This document shows positions 37,659 through 49,770 of a DNA stretch of 64,000 nucleotides, one piece after another. Where the stretch lies: assembly GCF_047496725.1 (NCBI RefSeq), contig NC_132973.1, positions 8,159,233-8,223,232 of the forward strand, given 5' to 3'. Below the pieces are notes generated by a model. It ran no database searches. It saw nothing but the letters and a program-made list of their open reading frames with translations, and was not told the DNA's origin. The translations under genes were made by a program, and so were the position numbers. The stretch is from Anoplolepis gracilipes (taxonomy: Eukaryota > Arthropoda > Insecta > Hymenoptera > Formicidae). The stretch's first letter is position 1, and every line of letters begins with the position of its first letter.

Positions 37659-40107
37659 AAAAACTATTTTATTTCGATCATATAAAAAAACGGAAAAGGC
37701 TAAAAATAAAGAATATGTTTTTAACTTTTTATATCTGGGATATGAAATTTTCTATCCTTACTCGTACCTATTTTTTTATCACGTTCTTTTAATAACTTTT
37801 TTTTTAACATTTTACTAATATTCAAAGTTTTTTTCCTATTTAACTTTATATTCATAATCATTGTGTTCAACTTTAAAACTGTTGAGTAACAAATTATAAA
37901 AATTTTCCCAATTTTTTTTTTCCTACGTTTTCAAATATTTGAAAAGTTGCAAGCATTCCGCAGAAATTGGAACATATTTTTTTAAAAAGATTATGTCGTG
38001 ATGATATAATATTCTCGTTTGTCAGAGGGCTTTGGCTTTATAAGATTATTTGGTAAAATTCTTTCGGAATCTCTGGAATTTCTCTCATACGCTATCCTAA
38101 AATTTCAATCAATGTGGACGGATATAAAATACATATATATATTTTGTTTTAAAGTTATCAGTGTTACAACAACAGTCTGACACAATGATCGATCTCTGCC
38201 ATTTGGAGTACTCTGTAAGCATTCGAGCAATGTAGTTTGCCGGGTGTAATCATTCACCGTTTCGAACGTTGGGAAAAATACGCGGAGGCTTCCCGTAAAT
38301 CACTGTGTCGAGTGCACCCTCGATACAGGGTTGCAAGGAGGGTTAACTTCCCTCTCAACATACACGAATTCTTTCGAAATTTTAGTTTGTGCTCATCTAT
38401 TTTCATTTTTAAGCATCCAGTCCTTGAAATGTTGGCTAATCTAGCTCTTAAAATTCCTCCTGAGAGATGGGAAATTTTTTTGCTGCGAAATGTTGAGAAC
38501 GCTTTCTCTCTAAAGACACGAAATCGCAAAATTTTATCGTTATCTTTCCGTAATCACGTACTTATGTACTTTAGATAAAACATGATTTAAATATACAAAT
38601 GCGAAATATTTCCACCACTAAAACGTTGCAAAGACAAGACTTTAAAATTTGATAAGGATTATAAACGTGATATATAGAGTTTGGGGATAAAGTTTATAAA
38701 GCGTCGCTCGAAGCAGCGTCAAGTACCGATACCTTCCTTTTCTTGAACAAAAAGCTCCCGATACCTTAAGAACATTTTCTATATGCGTATAATAATTTCC
38801 CATTTTACGCGTGGGAGCGCAAAGTTTCGTCAGAATATTTACGAGACCGCGCCGGTACATTAACGGTGGCGCGAAAGATAACGCTCTGTACTTCGATATT
38901 TTATCCCGTCGACCAGCGTTTTTGTGATAACAGAGAAATATGTATGCGCAAAAATTCGCTCAGATAACCGCTATTGTAAATAGTTGTTTCCAGCGATCGC
39001 GCCATACACTTTTCGTGTACACTTTGTACACGTAATTTATATTATTTTTTTATTTATACTATTTATATTTGTTATATGTATTCTATTTTTTATACACTCC
39101 AAAGGAGATCAACTTATGTATTATATATTATGTATTTATTAAATTCTAAGGGATAATGGTAGACGCGAACTCAATTTTCTACGGGACGTCACTATATATG
39201 ACTATTTCAAACGTACTTGTTTGTTTATTACTTTAGATTTTACTTTATTTTAATTTGTTTAAAAAAAACTTAAAAAACTGTCGACTGCTTATAATGATTA
39301 ATAATCATCATTGATTGTTAATTTGATTACTTGGTAATAATATTCAATACTCATTGATTACATTTCACTAACTTTATTTCTCTGTAATTCTGATTCTCCT
39401 ACGTACTTGAAACAATATTAATTTTGCTCCTCATTAAGAACGATCTTGGTCAATATTTACTATCAGTCTATTATCTACTTTATTAAAGAAATACCCACTT
39501 ACTTTTCAGCATTAATTTTCTCTTGACATTACGTTTAAAAAGAAAACGTTTAGCTTAATTACTTAATAAAGGAGAAATTAGGTCGTGTCTTTGTGTGTAT
39601 AATTTATCACCGAGTTACATTCCAACATATATATATATGATATAAAACATTTTAAATTAAAAATTTTTTGTTTGCGAGTTTCATTGTCAGTTAAGTAAAA
39701 CAAAAGGTTCAAAAATACGTTTATTGACGAGAGAAATCGATTTATGTAGAACAAAAAGAAATTATATGGTTTTATTTAAAAAACAAAGCATTGGCTGTCA
39801 AATCATTATAAAAGATTAAAAATAATCTTTATTATTAAATTTTACGTAAAAAAATGCACAGGAAAGCTCTGCTGTTATGTTTTTTATTTAACAATAATTT
39901 TACGTAATGCTCACTATAAAATATTCTATATAATCTAGTGGACATTAAAGTAACGTCAATGTTTTATCCACTCATTTGATAATTTGTCAGCATAGTGGCA
40001 CATCCCATAGAAACTTTTTTTACAATGTTCTTTTTACGTTATTTATGAAACTAATCATGTACAATCAGTCTATATATATATATTGAAATGATTAAGGTGT
40101 AAAGAAC
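36179..40107. other. gene-poor stretch with a CpG-rich block
   Basis: No gene is recognised. 36370-36920 is CpG-rich with short frames on both strands and an isolated consensus donor GTAAGT at about 36513. A poly(T) tract lies at 37628-37653. A 113-residue forward frame at 38237-38578 shows no recognisable domain, and the opposite strand is also open there. Confidence 0.5.
37628..37653. repeat. poly(T) tract, 26 bases
   Basis: An uninterrupted T run. Confidence 0.9.
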
Positions 40108-40143
40108 TGCTTTGAAAGAAGTATATATATATATATATATATA

Positions 40144-40708
40144 GGGTAAACTAGGGTATGCTGGCCATAGGCTGTAATTTTTTCAATAATCGCTATATAG
40201 TGCCCTTTTTTAGTCATTATCAAAGATAATCAATATTTACAGTAGTTTATGGGCATACATTATTCGAAATAACGATTTTGTGAATCTTATATCATATTTT
40301 TACTTTTGACTACCTACAAAATTTTTCATTTGTCCACTAAAAACTGTTATAACGTCGAATAAATTACAGTCGAGCTATCGTAATCGACGTTAGACATATT
40401 ATAAAGATATGTAAATTATTATATGACTTATAATTTTTATTTTCGTTTTCACTATTTTTTTATAAATATTATGGCCATCTTTCCGTCACTATGGTCATCT
40501 TTTCCTTAAAAGTTTGATAAAATGACCAATGCTTATGTTGTACTATTTTGATAATATAAAATTGCTATTAAATATTTTCCTTTTAATTTCGATAACATTA
40601 CGTAATTTAAGCTTTAGTGAAGATGTCAAACACTATTAAAAAAATAACAAAAATAAAAGTATGTTTTTTGCACTTTAAAAACTATGGCCATCTTACCCGA
40701 GTATACCC
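40144..40708 (+). mobile_element. MITE family A, copy 2 (about 565 bp)
   Basis: Starts GGGTAAACTAGGGTATGCTG and ends ACCCGAGTATACCC, flanked by TA inside (TA)n. It matches copies 1 and 3 along its full length with scattered changes. The mid-element TGGCCATC/GATGGCCA pair is partly altered (an extra ATGGTCATCTT block at about 40490). Confidence 0.9.
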
Positions 40709-40731
40709 TATATATATATATATATTTATAC

Positions 40732-40785
40732 TCGGGTAAGATGGCCATAGTTTTTAAAGTGCAAAAAACATACTTTTATTTTTGT
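40732..40785 (-). mobile_element. truncated inverted right end of MITE A, fragment 1
   Basis: ACTCGGGTAAGATGGCCATA followed by AGTTTTTAAAGTGCAAAAAA is the reverse complement of the right end of copy 2. It then breaks off into TTGTTATTATATACCC. Confidence 0.85.
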
Positions 40786-40818
40786 TATTATATACCCTAT
40801 ATATATATATATATATAT

Positions 40819-40880
40819 AGGGTACACTCGGGTAAGATGGCCATAGTTTTTAAAGTGCAAAAAACATACTTTTATTTTTG
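40819..40880 (-). mobile_element. truncated inverted right end of MITE A, fragment 2
   Basis: AGGGTACACTCGGGTAAGAT begins a roughly 60-bp reverse-complement copy of the right end of copy 2, almost identical to fragment 1. It ends at TTTTTG before the TTTGAAAGAAG hairpin. Confidence 0.85.
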
Positions 40881-41187
40881 TTTTGAAAGAAGCATATATA
40901 TATGCTTCTTTCAAAGCAGATTTTTAAATGTTAATCATCTCAATTATGAAGTAATGAAGGATCGAAGGAGAAAAGGAAGAAGAAAATGGGATGAAGGAAT
41001 TTCCGCTGCGGAAATGAAGGAAAGAATTGTATATCCGTGTTCTTGTATAAATTATCGCGCGATATTCGAGAAATGCGGCAAAAGCCGCGCGTTATCAATC
41101 TGTTCCCTGTAATACGCGCGCGAATAAGTTTCCGAAGGGGAATCCCGATACGGCGCGCGAAATCCGATTCGCATCGGCGAGCGAGCG

Positions 41188-41213
41188 AAGGGGCGAAGGG
41201 GCGAAGGGGCGGG
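41188..41213. repeat. GC-rich 8-bp tandem repeat (GGGGCGAA)
   Basis: About three units directly after a GCGA run. Confidence 0.85.
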
Positions 41214-41288
41214 GAAGAGATGGGGCATTCTTCTGGAAAATTGCGGGAGATCCGGGAATATTCGTGTCCTTTATATCGCCGCTCCTTC

Positions 41289-41313
41289 GAAGCGTCAGAA
41301 GCGTCAGAAGCGA
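41289..41313. repeat. 9-bp tandem repeat (GAAGCGTCA)
   Basis: About 2.7 units. Confidence 0.75.
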
Positions 41314-41394
41314 GTATTCCTCTCCCGTTACTAGCGAGAGCGGAAAGTTATATTCGCGCGCGAAGCTAACACGGAAGGAGGCTATTTAGAGACA

Positions 41395-41424
41395 TCGAGA
41401 GAGGACGAGAGAGGACGAGAGAGG
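41395..41424. repeat. 10-bp tandem repeat (GACGAGAGAG)
   Basis: Nearly three units. Confidence 0.8.
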
Positions 41425-44091
41425 TCCTTCTCTCTTTCTCACCTGACTCCTTCTTCCCGGTCTTATGTTTCTGGCATTGTCTCGACGTCTCGAATCGCGA
41501 TGTGCCGCGAGCGCTCGTTTCTTGCTTTAATCCAGCCTTTGTCAACCGTATCTGCCTCATGCGAATTTCTCGGAAATGCACGTACATTTTATCCATCTCT
41601 CGTTTCTCTCTTTGTCCCTCTATATACACGACTGTAAAATAAATTGTATAAATTTTAATTCCATTAGACAGATTTTGATTGTACGTACACTAATTGCATT
41701 AAAATGTATGGCCTGCAGATCTTTAGGAATCTCACGTCGGATTATTATCGACTGTGTCTGTTGTATGCGGGGGTGGAGGAGGAGGAGAGGGGGAGGAAGG
41801 GATGGGACTGCCGAGGAACTGAATTCGTAACGAGATCGTTCATTAACATGTACGATATAAAACCCAAAGCGGAAGCATTATTAACGCACGCGTCCTCGTA
41901 CATAACCCGACGACCCGACGATAGATACGTAGGTTCGCGGAGACGGAAATCGCGGCGGCCGCAAATTGGATTATCGGACTTTCGTGCGACGTGCCCTGAT
42001 AAAAACGGTCCGCCGCCACCGCCGGAATCGTGTCTCGAAGGGCCTAGAGGAGGATTATCGACAACCGCCCGGTCGTTGACACGTGTGCGGCAAAAGAAGT
42101 AAAAGGGCAACAAGGCGCGAGTTTATTTTTTGTCTCTCTCCCCTTCCCCTTTCGTCGTGGCGGAAACAACAGCGACGCCGCAATTTCACGCTGTAAAGTC
42201 GTAACTTTAAGAGAGTAACTTTTTCGTTAGACGAACTATACGTAGTAACGAAATTACTGGATGAACTCGTTGAAAAATTCGCGACGCGAGACGTAACGGG
42301 TCGCACCAATTCGAGTTGAAAAGACTAGAGTTGCGAAACTTACAGTGAAACACACATACAGCGTGAGAAGAATTTCTACATGTCCACGATTTTGTCAGAT
42401 ATATTAGATTCTATTCTATTTATATATTCTATTTATTTTTGTTTGTTTCATTGATTTGTTTCCGAAATAGCGTGGCGTTTGGAATGTGGTTACAGTGAAT
42501 ATAAAAATATCATATATATATATATATATATTTTTTTTTATACCAACAACGAGATTCACGTAAGTAATTTTCAACACAAAAAAATATATATGTAGATCTG
42601 AGAAAGATTCAATAATATTTTCTATGTGTATTTTTTGGAATAAAAAACCAACAAGAAAAGAAGTAATCTTATTTGAATAAAATGTAGAAAATTTAAAAGA
42701 TTAAAAAATTTATTACATTTTTAATATTTTTAATTTTATATTAAAACGATATTTATTTTTCTTACATAAATGTGGAAATTTTTTTTTTTTTTTTTTTATG
42801 GTGTTCCCATATTTGACTTTAAAATTATAATGTTATTTAGTTGAAACATATTTTTTGTTCTAACTTCTCATAATTTTTTTCCCCCGCGGTATAATTACAA
42901 AAATTTCGCAAAAAAACTGTAATTATAAATGTTTTCGTAAAAAAATTACATTACTGTAAAAATGTATAATGTAATATGTAATGCTTGATTATTGAAAGAA
43001 TGTTTACTCATATGAAGGTTCTAAAAGTGATATTTTTAGACTATATATCATATGTGTGCAATAACATGATATTTGCAGTAGAGATCGAAACCTGTGTGTT
43101 ATTGCGATCAATTTAATTATCGACACAGAGATAAATGTATACAACCCGCGAGATATCATCGCGCGTTTCCATTTTCGGGAAAAAACATACTCACCAATTT
43201 ACGGAGATATTATAACAGTTTCAATTCCCGGTTTGCAGATGCATATTTACCTCCATTATAATGCAAACGCGACCGGGAAGCAGTAAGTCCCGCGTAACTT
43301 TGCGCCGTGTCGGTTCTCGTTTCTCATTTCGGAGCGTGTTTTAACGACGCGTGCGGGCGCGCGCGCGCACACGCGGAACATTGTAATCGCACGAAACAAG
43401 CACTCGCGTAATTAATTTAGTTACGACATCGCTGCTGGCGGCTCGGAATTAATAATCGACAAATGGCGCGCGGCTCCGCGATAAGAGCGTTAAAAACTGC
43501 ATTTATCAGACATCATCTCATCGCGACGCGACGATTGTTAAATGCAAAACTCTTTCACGCAAAACAACGTCCGGTTTTTCGACTTTTCGGGTCGAAATTA
43601 AAAACATGATGAAAATATATATTCCCGGTTGGTAAAAAGAGTCTACGGATAGATTTATGACTCAATGAGAATGTAAATGGTGTGCGAAACTGTTTATACA
43701 TGCGGATAAATATGTAGTATCGTTTTTTCTGTCTTTCTCCTCCTTTTTAATAGTATCGCGCGAACGGATACGACGGCAAACTCACGTTAATTGAATCGCG
43801 AAGCTCCTAATAAGAACCCCAAATACATTAGCATCCAATCCCGACGGTACGTGGCCGGGGAAATAATTTGTGCGATTCCATTTCTCTCTTCCAACCGATC
43901 GATCTAACGAAGTTGCATTCTAGTAGAAGCAGGAGATATTAGTATGTGATCCGTGTGCGCTTACTTGAGACGTGACGTTCTCGTACGTTTCACGTTTTTC
44001 CTCTTTTATATCGTTATATATATTTACGTATTACTATATAAGCTTACAGAGAGTCTTCTCACAAATCAGTTTTTTCCGAAATTATAATTTT

Positions 44092-44097
<6 letters not shown>

Positions 44098-44126
<29 letters not shown>
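44098..44126. repeat. (TA)n microsatellite
   Basis: A TA run leading into TGTGTGTG immediately before MITE A copy 3. The element may have used TA-rich DNA as its target. Confidence 0.9.
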
Positions 44127-44135
<9 letters not shown>

Positions 44136-44140
44136 ACATA

Positions 44141-44693
44141 GGGTAAACTAGTGTATGATGGCCATAGGCTGTAATTTTTTCAATAATCGCAATAGTGCCT
44201 TTTTTTAATCATTATCAAAGATAATTGATATTTACAGTAGTTTATGTGCATACATTATTCGTAATAACGATATTGTGAATCTTGTATCATATTTTTACTT
44301 TTGACTACCTGCAAAGTTTTTCACATGTTCATTAAAAACTGTTATAACGTTGAATAAATTACAGTTAAACTATCGAAATCGACGTTAGACATATTATAAA
44401 GATATGTAAATTGTTATATGACCTATAATTTTTATTTTCGTTTTTACTATTTTTTTATAAATATTATGGCCATCTTTTCCTTAAAAGTTGGGTAAGATGG
44501 CCAATGCCTATGTTGTACTATTTTGATAATATAAAATTTCTATTAAATATTTTCCTTTTTTTAATTTCGATAATATTACGTAATTTAAGCTTCAGTGAAG
44601 ATAATATGTCAAACACTATTAAAAAAATAACAAAAATAAAAGTATGTTTTTTGTTATTTTAAAAAACTATGGCCATCTTACCCGAGTTTACCC
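44141..44693 (+). mobile_element. MITE family A, copy 3 (about 553 bp)
   Basis: Starts GGGTAAACTAGTGTATGATG and ends ACCCGAGTTTACCC, flanked by TA at 44139-44140 and 44694-44695. It is collinear with copies 1 and 2 and keeps the internal pair ATGGCCATCTT and AAGATGGCCA. No frame is present. Confidence 0.9.
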
Positions 44694-45536
44694 TATATTC
44701 TGAATTGAGATTTTGAAACGAGATTTTTTCGATTCTATTTTTGCCATTTGATTTGATCGTTGCTCTACATAAAGGATCAAAATGGAATTATATTTTAGAG
44801 AGATAAACGGCAGAGATTCGAAAACGCGAACGACGCGCACACAAAAGAGAACGACTAAATTAATTGACAGAATAAAAGAGGAAAAACTATGGCTTTTGCG
44901 CATCGCGGGCCACATCTGAGGTCTATAAGATTAACCGCTATATTGCGCATCGTTGTTATCGCTTTCCGATAACGGCACGTCGTTGGGTATTACTCAACAT
45001 CAACAATTCAATCGGCATCTCTCTCGAGGAATGGGGGCTGACCATTCGTGCATACCCGTGTGTCTTTTGGGAAATACGTTGCTGTAATCTAACGCTGCAC
45101 ATGTATATCCAGCGACCATCGCGTGAGATACAGCATCGGCTATTTTGAATAAATCATTTTCGTTATCACCTCGCGTAAGTCCTGCGATCCTTTCCTACGT
45201 GATACCCTCGGCATATATAATATTATCGTTCGTCCTTGCTTGCGCGTAGACTCAAAAAGTTTCATTATACGATGTTACAACTATCGAAAGTTTCGAAACT
45301 TCCGATTTTCGAAGAATTTTGGACTTTATCATTCATAAAACTTTATAAGAACTCTAGACGCACAAGTGGAAAACTTGTCGACGAAGCGATGTCACGTATG
45401 CATTAGATTTCCCGCTATTTTTCATTCGCAGGACCACCTCGCGAGCATAGCGGCGAATATAATTGAGAATTTATTAAATATAAGAATTATTTCTATATAT
45501 AAACACACTTTTGTTTTGCAAATAATATTTTATTGA

Positions 45537-45716
45537 TAATGCGATTAAATATGAACAAAACCGAATAAACTTGCTACTTTTTTTTTTTTTATATATATTT
45601 CTACAGTAAAATGGATCGATCACACGTCTCTCTAATGCGATTAAATATGAACGAAATCGAATAAACTTGCTATTTTTGCTATTTTTATAGTGAAATGGAT
45701 CGATCGCACGTCTCTC
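45537..45716 (+). repeat. 96-bp tandem duplication
   Basis: Copy 1 (45537-45632) and copy 2 (45633-45716) both start TAATGCGATTAAATATGAAC, contain CGAATAAACTTGCTA and end AAATGGATCGATC with a CACGTCTCTC tail. Copy 1 has a longer T/TA spacer. Confidence 0.9.
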
Positions 45717-47317
45717 TAATGGATCGTATTTTTTGCTCAAGTTGGATGGACGTTTTTGTTTCGTATATGCGAGATATGAAGCCTATCTAGTACAGCAATC
45801 GATACGACTTTTACACGAGCAGATAGATTGCTTTTCCGGATAATAATTAGCGTCTGGCACGAAGTTTATCGCACCGCCGCGAGGGTAATTTCCCCCGAGG
45901 ATGCAAACAGCCGCGTTGTAAATTTGGTTACACGCGAATACACCCAAACACGTGAAATATCTTCCAACCGAATCCAAAGCCGAATCTCACGTTCGTTGAA
46001 TTTAGAATTATTTTCATCTGTTTTATCTTACAATCAATAATAATTGTTTTATCAGCGTTCTAGACAGTCATGTTTGAAATTGATTTAATAACACTCTAGA
46101 CAATTTTAAATATTATTAATTATAAATATATAATACATTTAATCAATTTCTCGTATTTTCAGTAACCTATTTAATTATAAATTTAATTTATCTTTTAATT
46201 GCAAATTTCCTGGTCCATTTGAAAATGCTTTTTTTAAACAAAAATGCCAAGGGGTTATTAATTTTTTTGCATTATGCATATATCTTGAAAGAACTTCAAG
46301 AGTAACTAAGCTTTAAATTAAAATTCTATTAAAGTAAAGTTTTACTTGAAATTAAACAAGCATAGTTTTGTTAATCTTCTAATTTTGAAGTTTAGTTTGC
46401 TTTAAAAGCTTCTTTTTAACTGCTTGTTAACTTAGAAATTATTGATGCCTCGGTATTTTCATTAGGAAAAATTATCTCTAAATTGCTCAAAGAGTTAACT
46501 ATTAAAAGGATCTGATGATTTTGCTTACCCCTATGATTATTTTGTCGTTGTTTGATACCTCCGTTGGACTCCCTTCTCTTTTCTTTTGTTCTTTGCTACT
46601 TCTCTGTAATGCTCAGGAGACTAACTCGCGAAAATACGTAAGTATATACTATAGTTAATTCGATTATACGCGCACAAATTAATCAACTAATTATTATAAT
46701 TGTTCAATACTTTATATTTTATATATACTTTTGACATATTAATCGCACATGACGTACACTTTATTTTATATTGCAACGAGGGAATAGACGAAAATTAGGT
46801 TTATATGAAACTGCGATTTGCTTGGCATTGGAAAATTGCGCGGTCGTATTGACAAAATTGTTGTCAACGAGTAATATATGCACGTATTTTACGACACTTT
46901 TATTTCTCTTATTACAACACAAGTGAAAAGATAAAGAAGATAGAGAATAAAATTAAAATTAAATATAGAAATATAAAAAATATCTAGTGATTTTTATTAT
47001 TAATATTTTAGTATTATTATAGAAACAAGACTAAAAAATTATATCATGTATTAAGAATTAATCGTAAAATATGATATTAAAAATTATTTGATTTTTAAAA
47101 ATTTTTCTGATTATAGAAAAATATTTTCACTTTTCCCGATTTTCCGAGCGTAACGATCTGAGAGACGATCAAAATTTTAAAAATCACTGTTCACCATTGA
47201 CCATTGACGTTTCATCTTTGCTTTTCCGGTGTTTTTATTTCATCGGCAATGACGCGAACGAGTGGGTAGTTGTTGCTAAAATTTGCAAAAACTTCCATCG
47301 CGCGACGTGCGTATATA

Positions 47318-47596
47318 CAGAGTGTTTCATGTGATCTTAATTTTGACGATATGTAATATCGATATATATAATTTTTTTGGAATAATTATCGGACTTAATT
47401 ATCTTTTGTAAAATTAATAAATTTCATACACATTTTCACAGAATTTCGATAATTAATAAAATCTGATTCTTTTTAAAAAAAAATTCTAGAATTATCGGAA
47501 ATGTTTAATTAAATATACTATATATTACTTCTCATAAAAAGTATCATATTATTTAAAGTTAACAATCGAAGAGATGATATTTTTGTGACTCACTGT
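47318..47596. mobile_element. possible short MITE with TATACAG ends
   Basis: The left border reads TA then CAGAGTGTTTCA; the right border reads TGACTCACTG then TA. The inverted match is imperfect (CAG-AGTG against CAGTGAGT), and both borders abut TA. The 279-bp interior is AT-rich with no frame. Confidence 0.35.
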
Positions 47597-48275
47597 ATAC
47601 AAATTAATAACTCTCTGAATGTAATAAAATATATAGGCGTTGATAGGAATTAAAAAAATTATCCGATTTATTTTTTTTCCATTATTTCATAAAAACAATA
47701 TAAAAGCTTTCACATATAAAAGCTTTTATTGTTTACATATATATGTTTATATACAATTAGGGCTGTTTATTTTATATTTGTAAAATAATAATTTTATTTT
47801 TATAATATTTGATTTTTATGCAACAGGCCTTTAAAATTTTAGATATCTTGTAAGATTTATTTTTTATTTCTATTTATTTATTATTTTTTAATCTTTATAC
47901 GCCAAAAAATCATTTGTGAAATGTTATGTAAACGTTACACACGTACGCCGTAAGCTTGTATATCTCTCGTAAATACTCTAATCTAGTGGATCTTTTGGCA
48001 AATTTTCAATTTAAAATTAGCAAGTCGAATTCTTTCTCAGTTTTTTTTTTAATCATTATTTTCGTATCTGGGACAAGTATTGTTCAACAATCGCGAACTG
48101 ACTGTCTATATCGCCTTGTCGAACCGGAGCTTATCGTTCTCCTAATGCCGATTATCATTTCGACGTCCTGCGGATCGTCGGCACGATCTTAGGCTTAACA
48201 TTAATATCACTAGTCAGTAATATTATGCGATCGCGGTTCTCCAGTTTCAACAACGTTGCTGGGATTATGATACAG

Positions 48276-48592
48276 TTATGGCTGCCGACGTATTTCCTCT
48301 GATGGAACTCGAGTATTCAGATTCATCGGCAATGGTTTAATAAGATTTCCCTGAAACGCATCATCGATGAACAGCAGCTCGATGTCCAATGGACCGTTAC
48401 GTTTTCCCAGATGCTTAGTGTCGAAGCTGTGGGCTTCGAAAACGTGCGGCATCGCCAATGATCTCAATCACTTCGTTACATACGGATAGACGGAATTGAA
48501 ATGTTCGAATGTTTGGAAAGTCCACATGGGACCCTCGGTTCCGTGACAGATTGTTGCTCCGGGATATCCATTGTTTCTATCGTATCCAGCTT
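48276..48592 (-). pseudogene. exon-like fragment with in-frame stop, unrecognised
   Basis: On the minus strand a pyrimidine-rich stretch ending CTTATTTCAAG meets a frame opening at 48592. It reads through GYDRNNGYPGATICHGTEGP, EHFNSVYPYVTK, then a TGA at 48468-48470. It continues in the same frame through MPHVFEAHSFDTKHLGKRN and LDIELLFIDDAFQGNLIKPL to a TAA at 48276. The composition is protein-like and richer in GC than its neighbours, and the TGA could be a decayed CGA. I do not recognise the family. Options are a terminal exon of a dead gene copy, a fragment of an unfamiliar mobile element, or two coincidental open frames. Confidence 0.35.
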
Positions 48593-48836
48593 CTTGAAAT
48601 AAGACAAGATGGTAATAAAATAAAACTGACATAACTATATTACTTATAATGTATTATAAAAAAAAGAAACAAATGACAAAATACAAGTTTTTTTTTTAAA
48701 TTAGTTTTTTTTTGTAAATTTAAAAAATGTGTAAAAGAATGTCAGAAAAGTATATACGATTTAAAAAATTGACTCTTCGCCAACTCGAAAGTGTCGTCTC
48801 TGGCCAAATACGGTACGTTTAAGGGATTGTCTAGTG

Positions 48837-48856
48837 GTTCCGCGACACCCTGTATA
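48837..48856 (-). repeat. TACAGGGTGTCGCGGAAC element end
   Basis: Read on the minus strand, this matches the terminus at 12163-12180 with two changes in 18 bases. It sits about 240 bp upstream of the exon-like fragment on the same strand; whether the two are connected cannot be told. Confidence 0.5.
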
Positions 48857-49720
48857 CATTTTTTTTATAGCACTTTTCAGCTTCATCCGTTTTATACGGA
48901 TACTTTTAGCCCTTTGCGCATATATCCGCGACATGCAAACAGCTTTTAGGAAAGTAGCGCGTCGCGCACAGCTCTTATCGGCGCGATATTCCACGCTCTC
49001 GCAGCGAAGCTTTTTTAAATGGGGTGTAAATCTCGCGCTCTACGCGGCATACATAACATGCAAAAACGAATGAAATGACAACAACGCGAGCGGATTATAC
49101 ATATAACACATTTTCTTTCAATTACGCTCTTAATATTTTTACGGGAATTTTTCCTATCGAATATATTAAATTTTTTGTTAGGAAATTTTTAAGTTAAGAA
49201 AACATTAATTTTTTTTTTAAATTGATGATATATATATATATCTGTAAAGCGTGTGTTGAATGTATTTTATATTTTAATATATTTCATAACAAAATTCATC
49301 AACCTTAATAAAAGTATTTTTAATTAAAGATGATACATATATATTAAAAATATCTTGGTTTTCTTCTAATTGAAAAAAATTGAAATGAATATTATTATTA
49401 ATATTTGATATAATATTATAATATTTGATATTGATAATTAAGAAAAGCACATTTTTTTCTCAGCCAAAGATGATTAATAAAACATTGTTTGATTATAATT
49501 AATTAAAAAATTCTGATTATTAAGAAAGAGTTATTAGTGTGTGAAGAAAATGAAGAACTCGCGACGAAGGATAAATGTATCTCGACATTTTCGCTAAGGA
49601 AAGAAATGACCTCAAATTGGTCAAAGAATCCGTGAGATGAAAAGTAGTTCGCTACGATCCGGGATACCGTATATAAAGGAGAGTTATTAACTCTCTCAGA
49701 AAGAGAAGAGTGAAGAGAAA

Positions 49721-49722
49721 GG

Positions 49723-49763
<41 letters not shown>

Positions 49764-49770
49764 AGAGAGA
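49721..49770. repeat. GA-rich microsatellite
   Basis: GA units with CAGA and GAAA interruptions. Confidence 0.85.

Larger units (their letters stand above)
40108..40920. repeat. composite palindromic structure around MITE A copy 2
   Basis: The left flank CTGCTTTGAAAGAAG (from 40108) reappears at 40882-40893 and again inverted at 40904-40918 (GCTTCTTTCAAAGC). The last two form a perfect hairpin across TATATATA. Between these lie MITE A copy 2 and two shorter inverted copies of its right end (about 40732-40785 and 40819-40880), separated by (TA)n runs. The layout implies repeated inverted duplication or insertion at one site. Confidence 0.8.
40921..44140. other. stretch with a CpG-rich block
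   Basis: 41040-42310 is CpG-rich and contains short GC-rich tandem repeats. Frames of 132 (forward) and 122 (reverse) residues overlap at 41704-42113; their simultaneous openness argues for base composition rather than coding. The remainder (42310-44140) is AT-rich with (TA)n at 42512-42531 and an alternating GC run near 43349-43364. Confidence 0.5.
44694..48275. other. AT-rich non-coding stretch
   Basis: No gene is recognised. It holds a 96-bp tandem duplication (45537-45716) and a possible small MITE (47318-47596). Confidence 0.5.

Noticed and set aside
41704..42113. Overlapping 132-residue forward and 122-residue reverse frames
   Set aside because: Both strands are open together in a CpG-rich block, which points to composition rather than coding.
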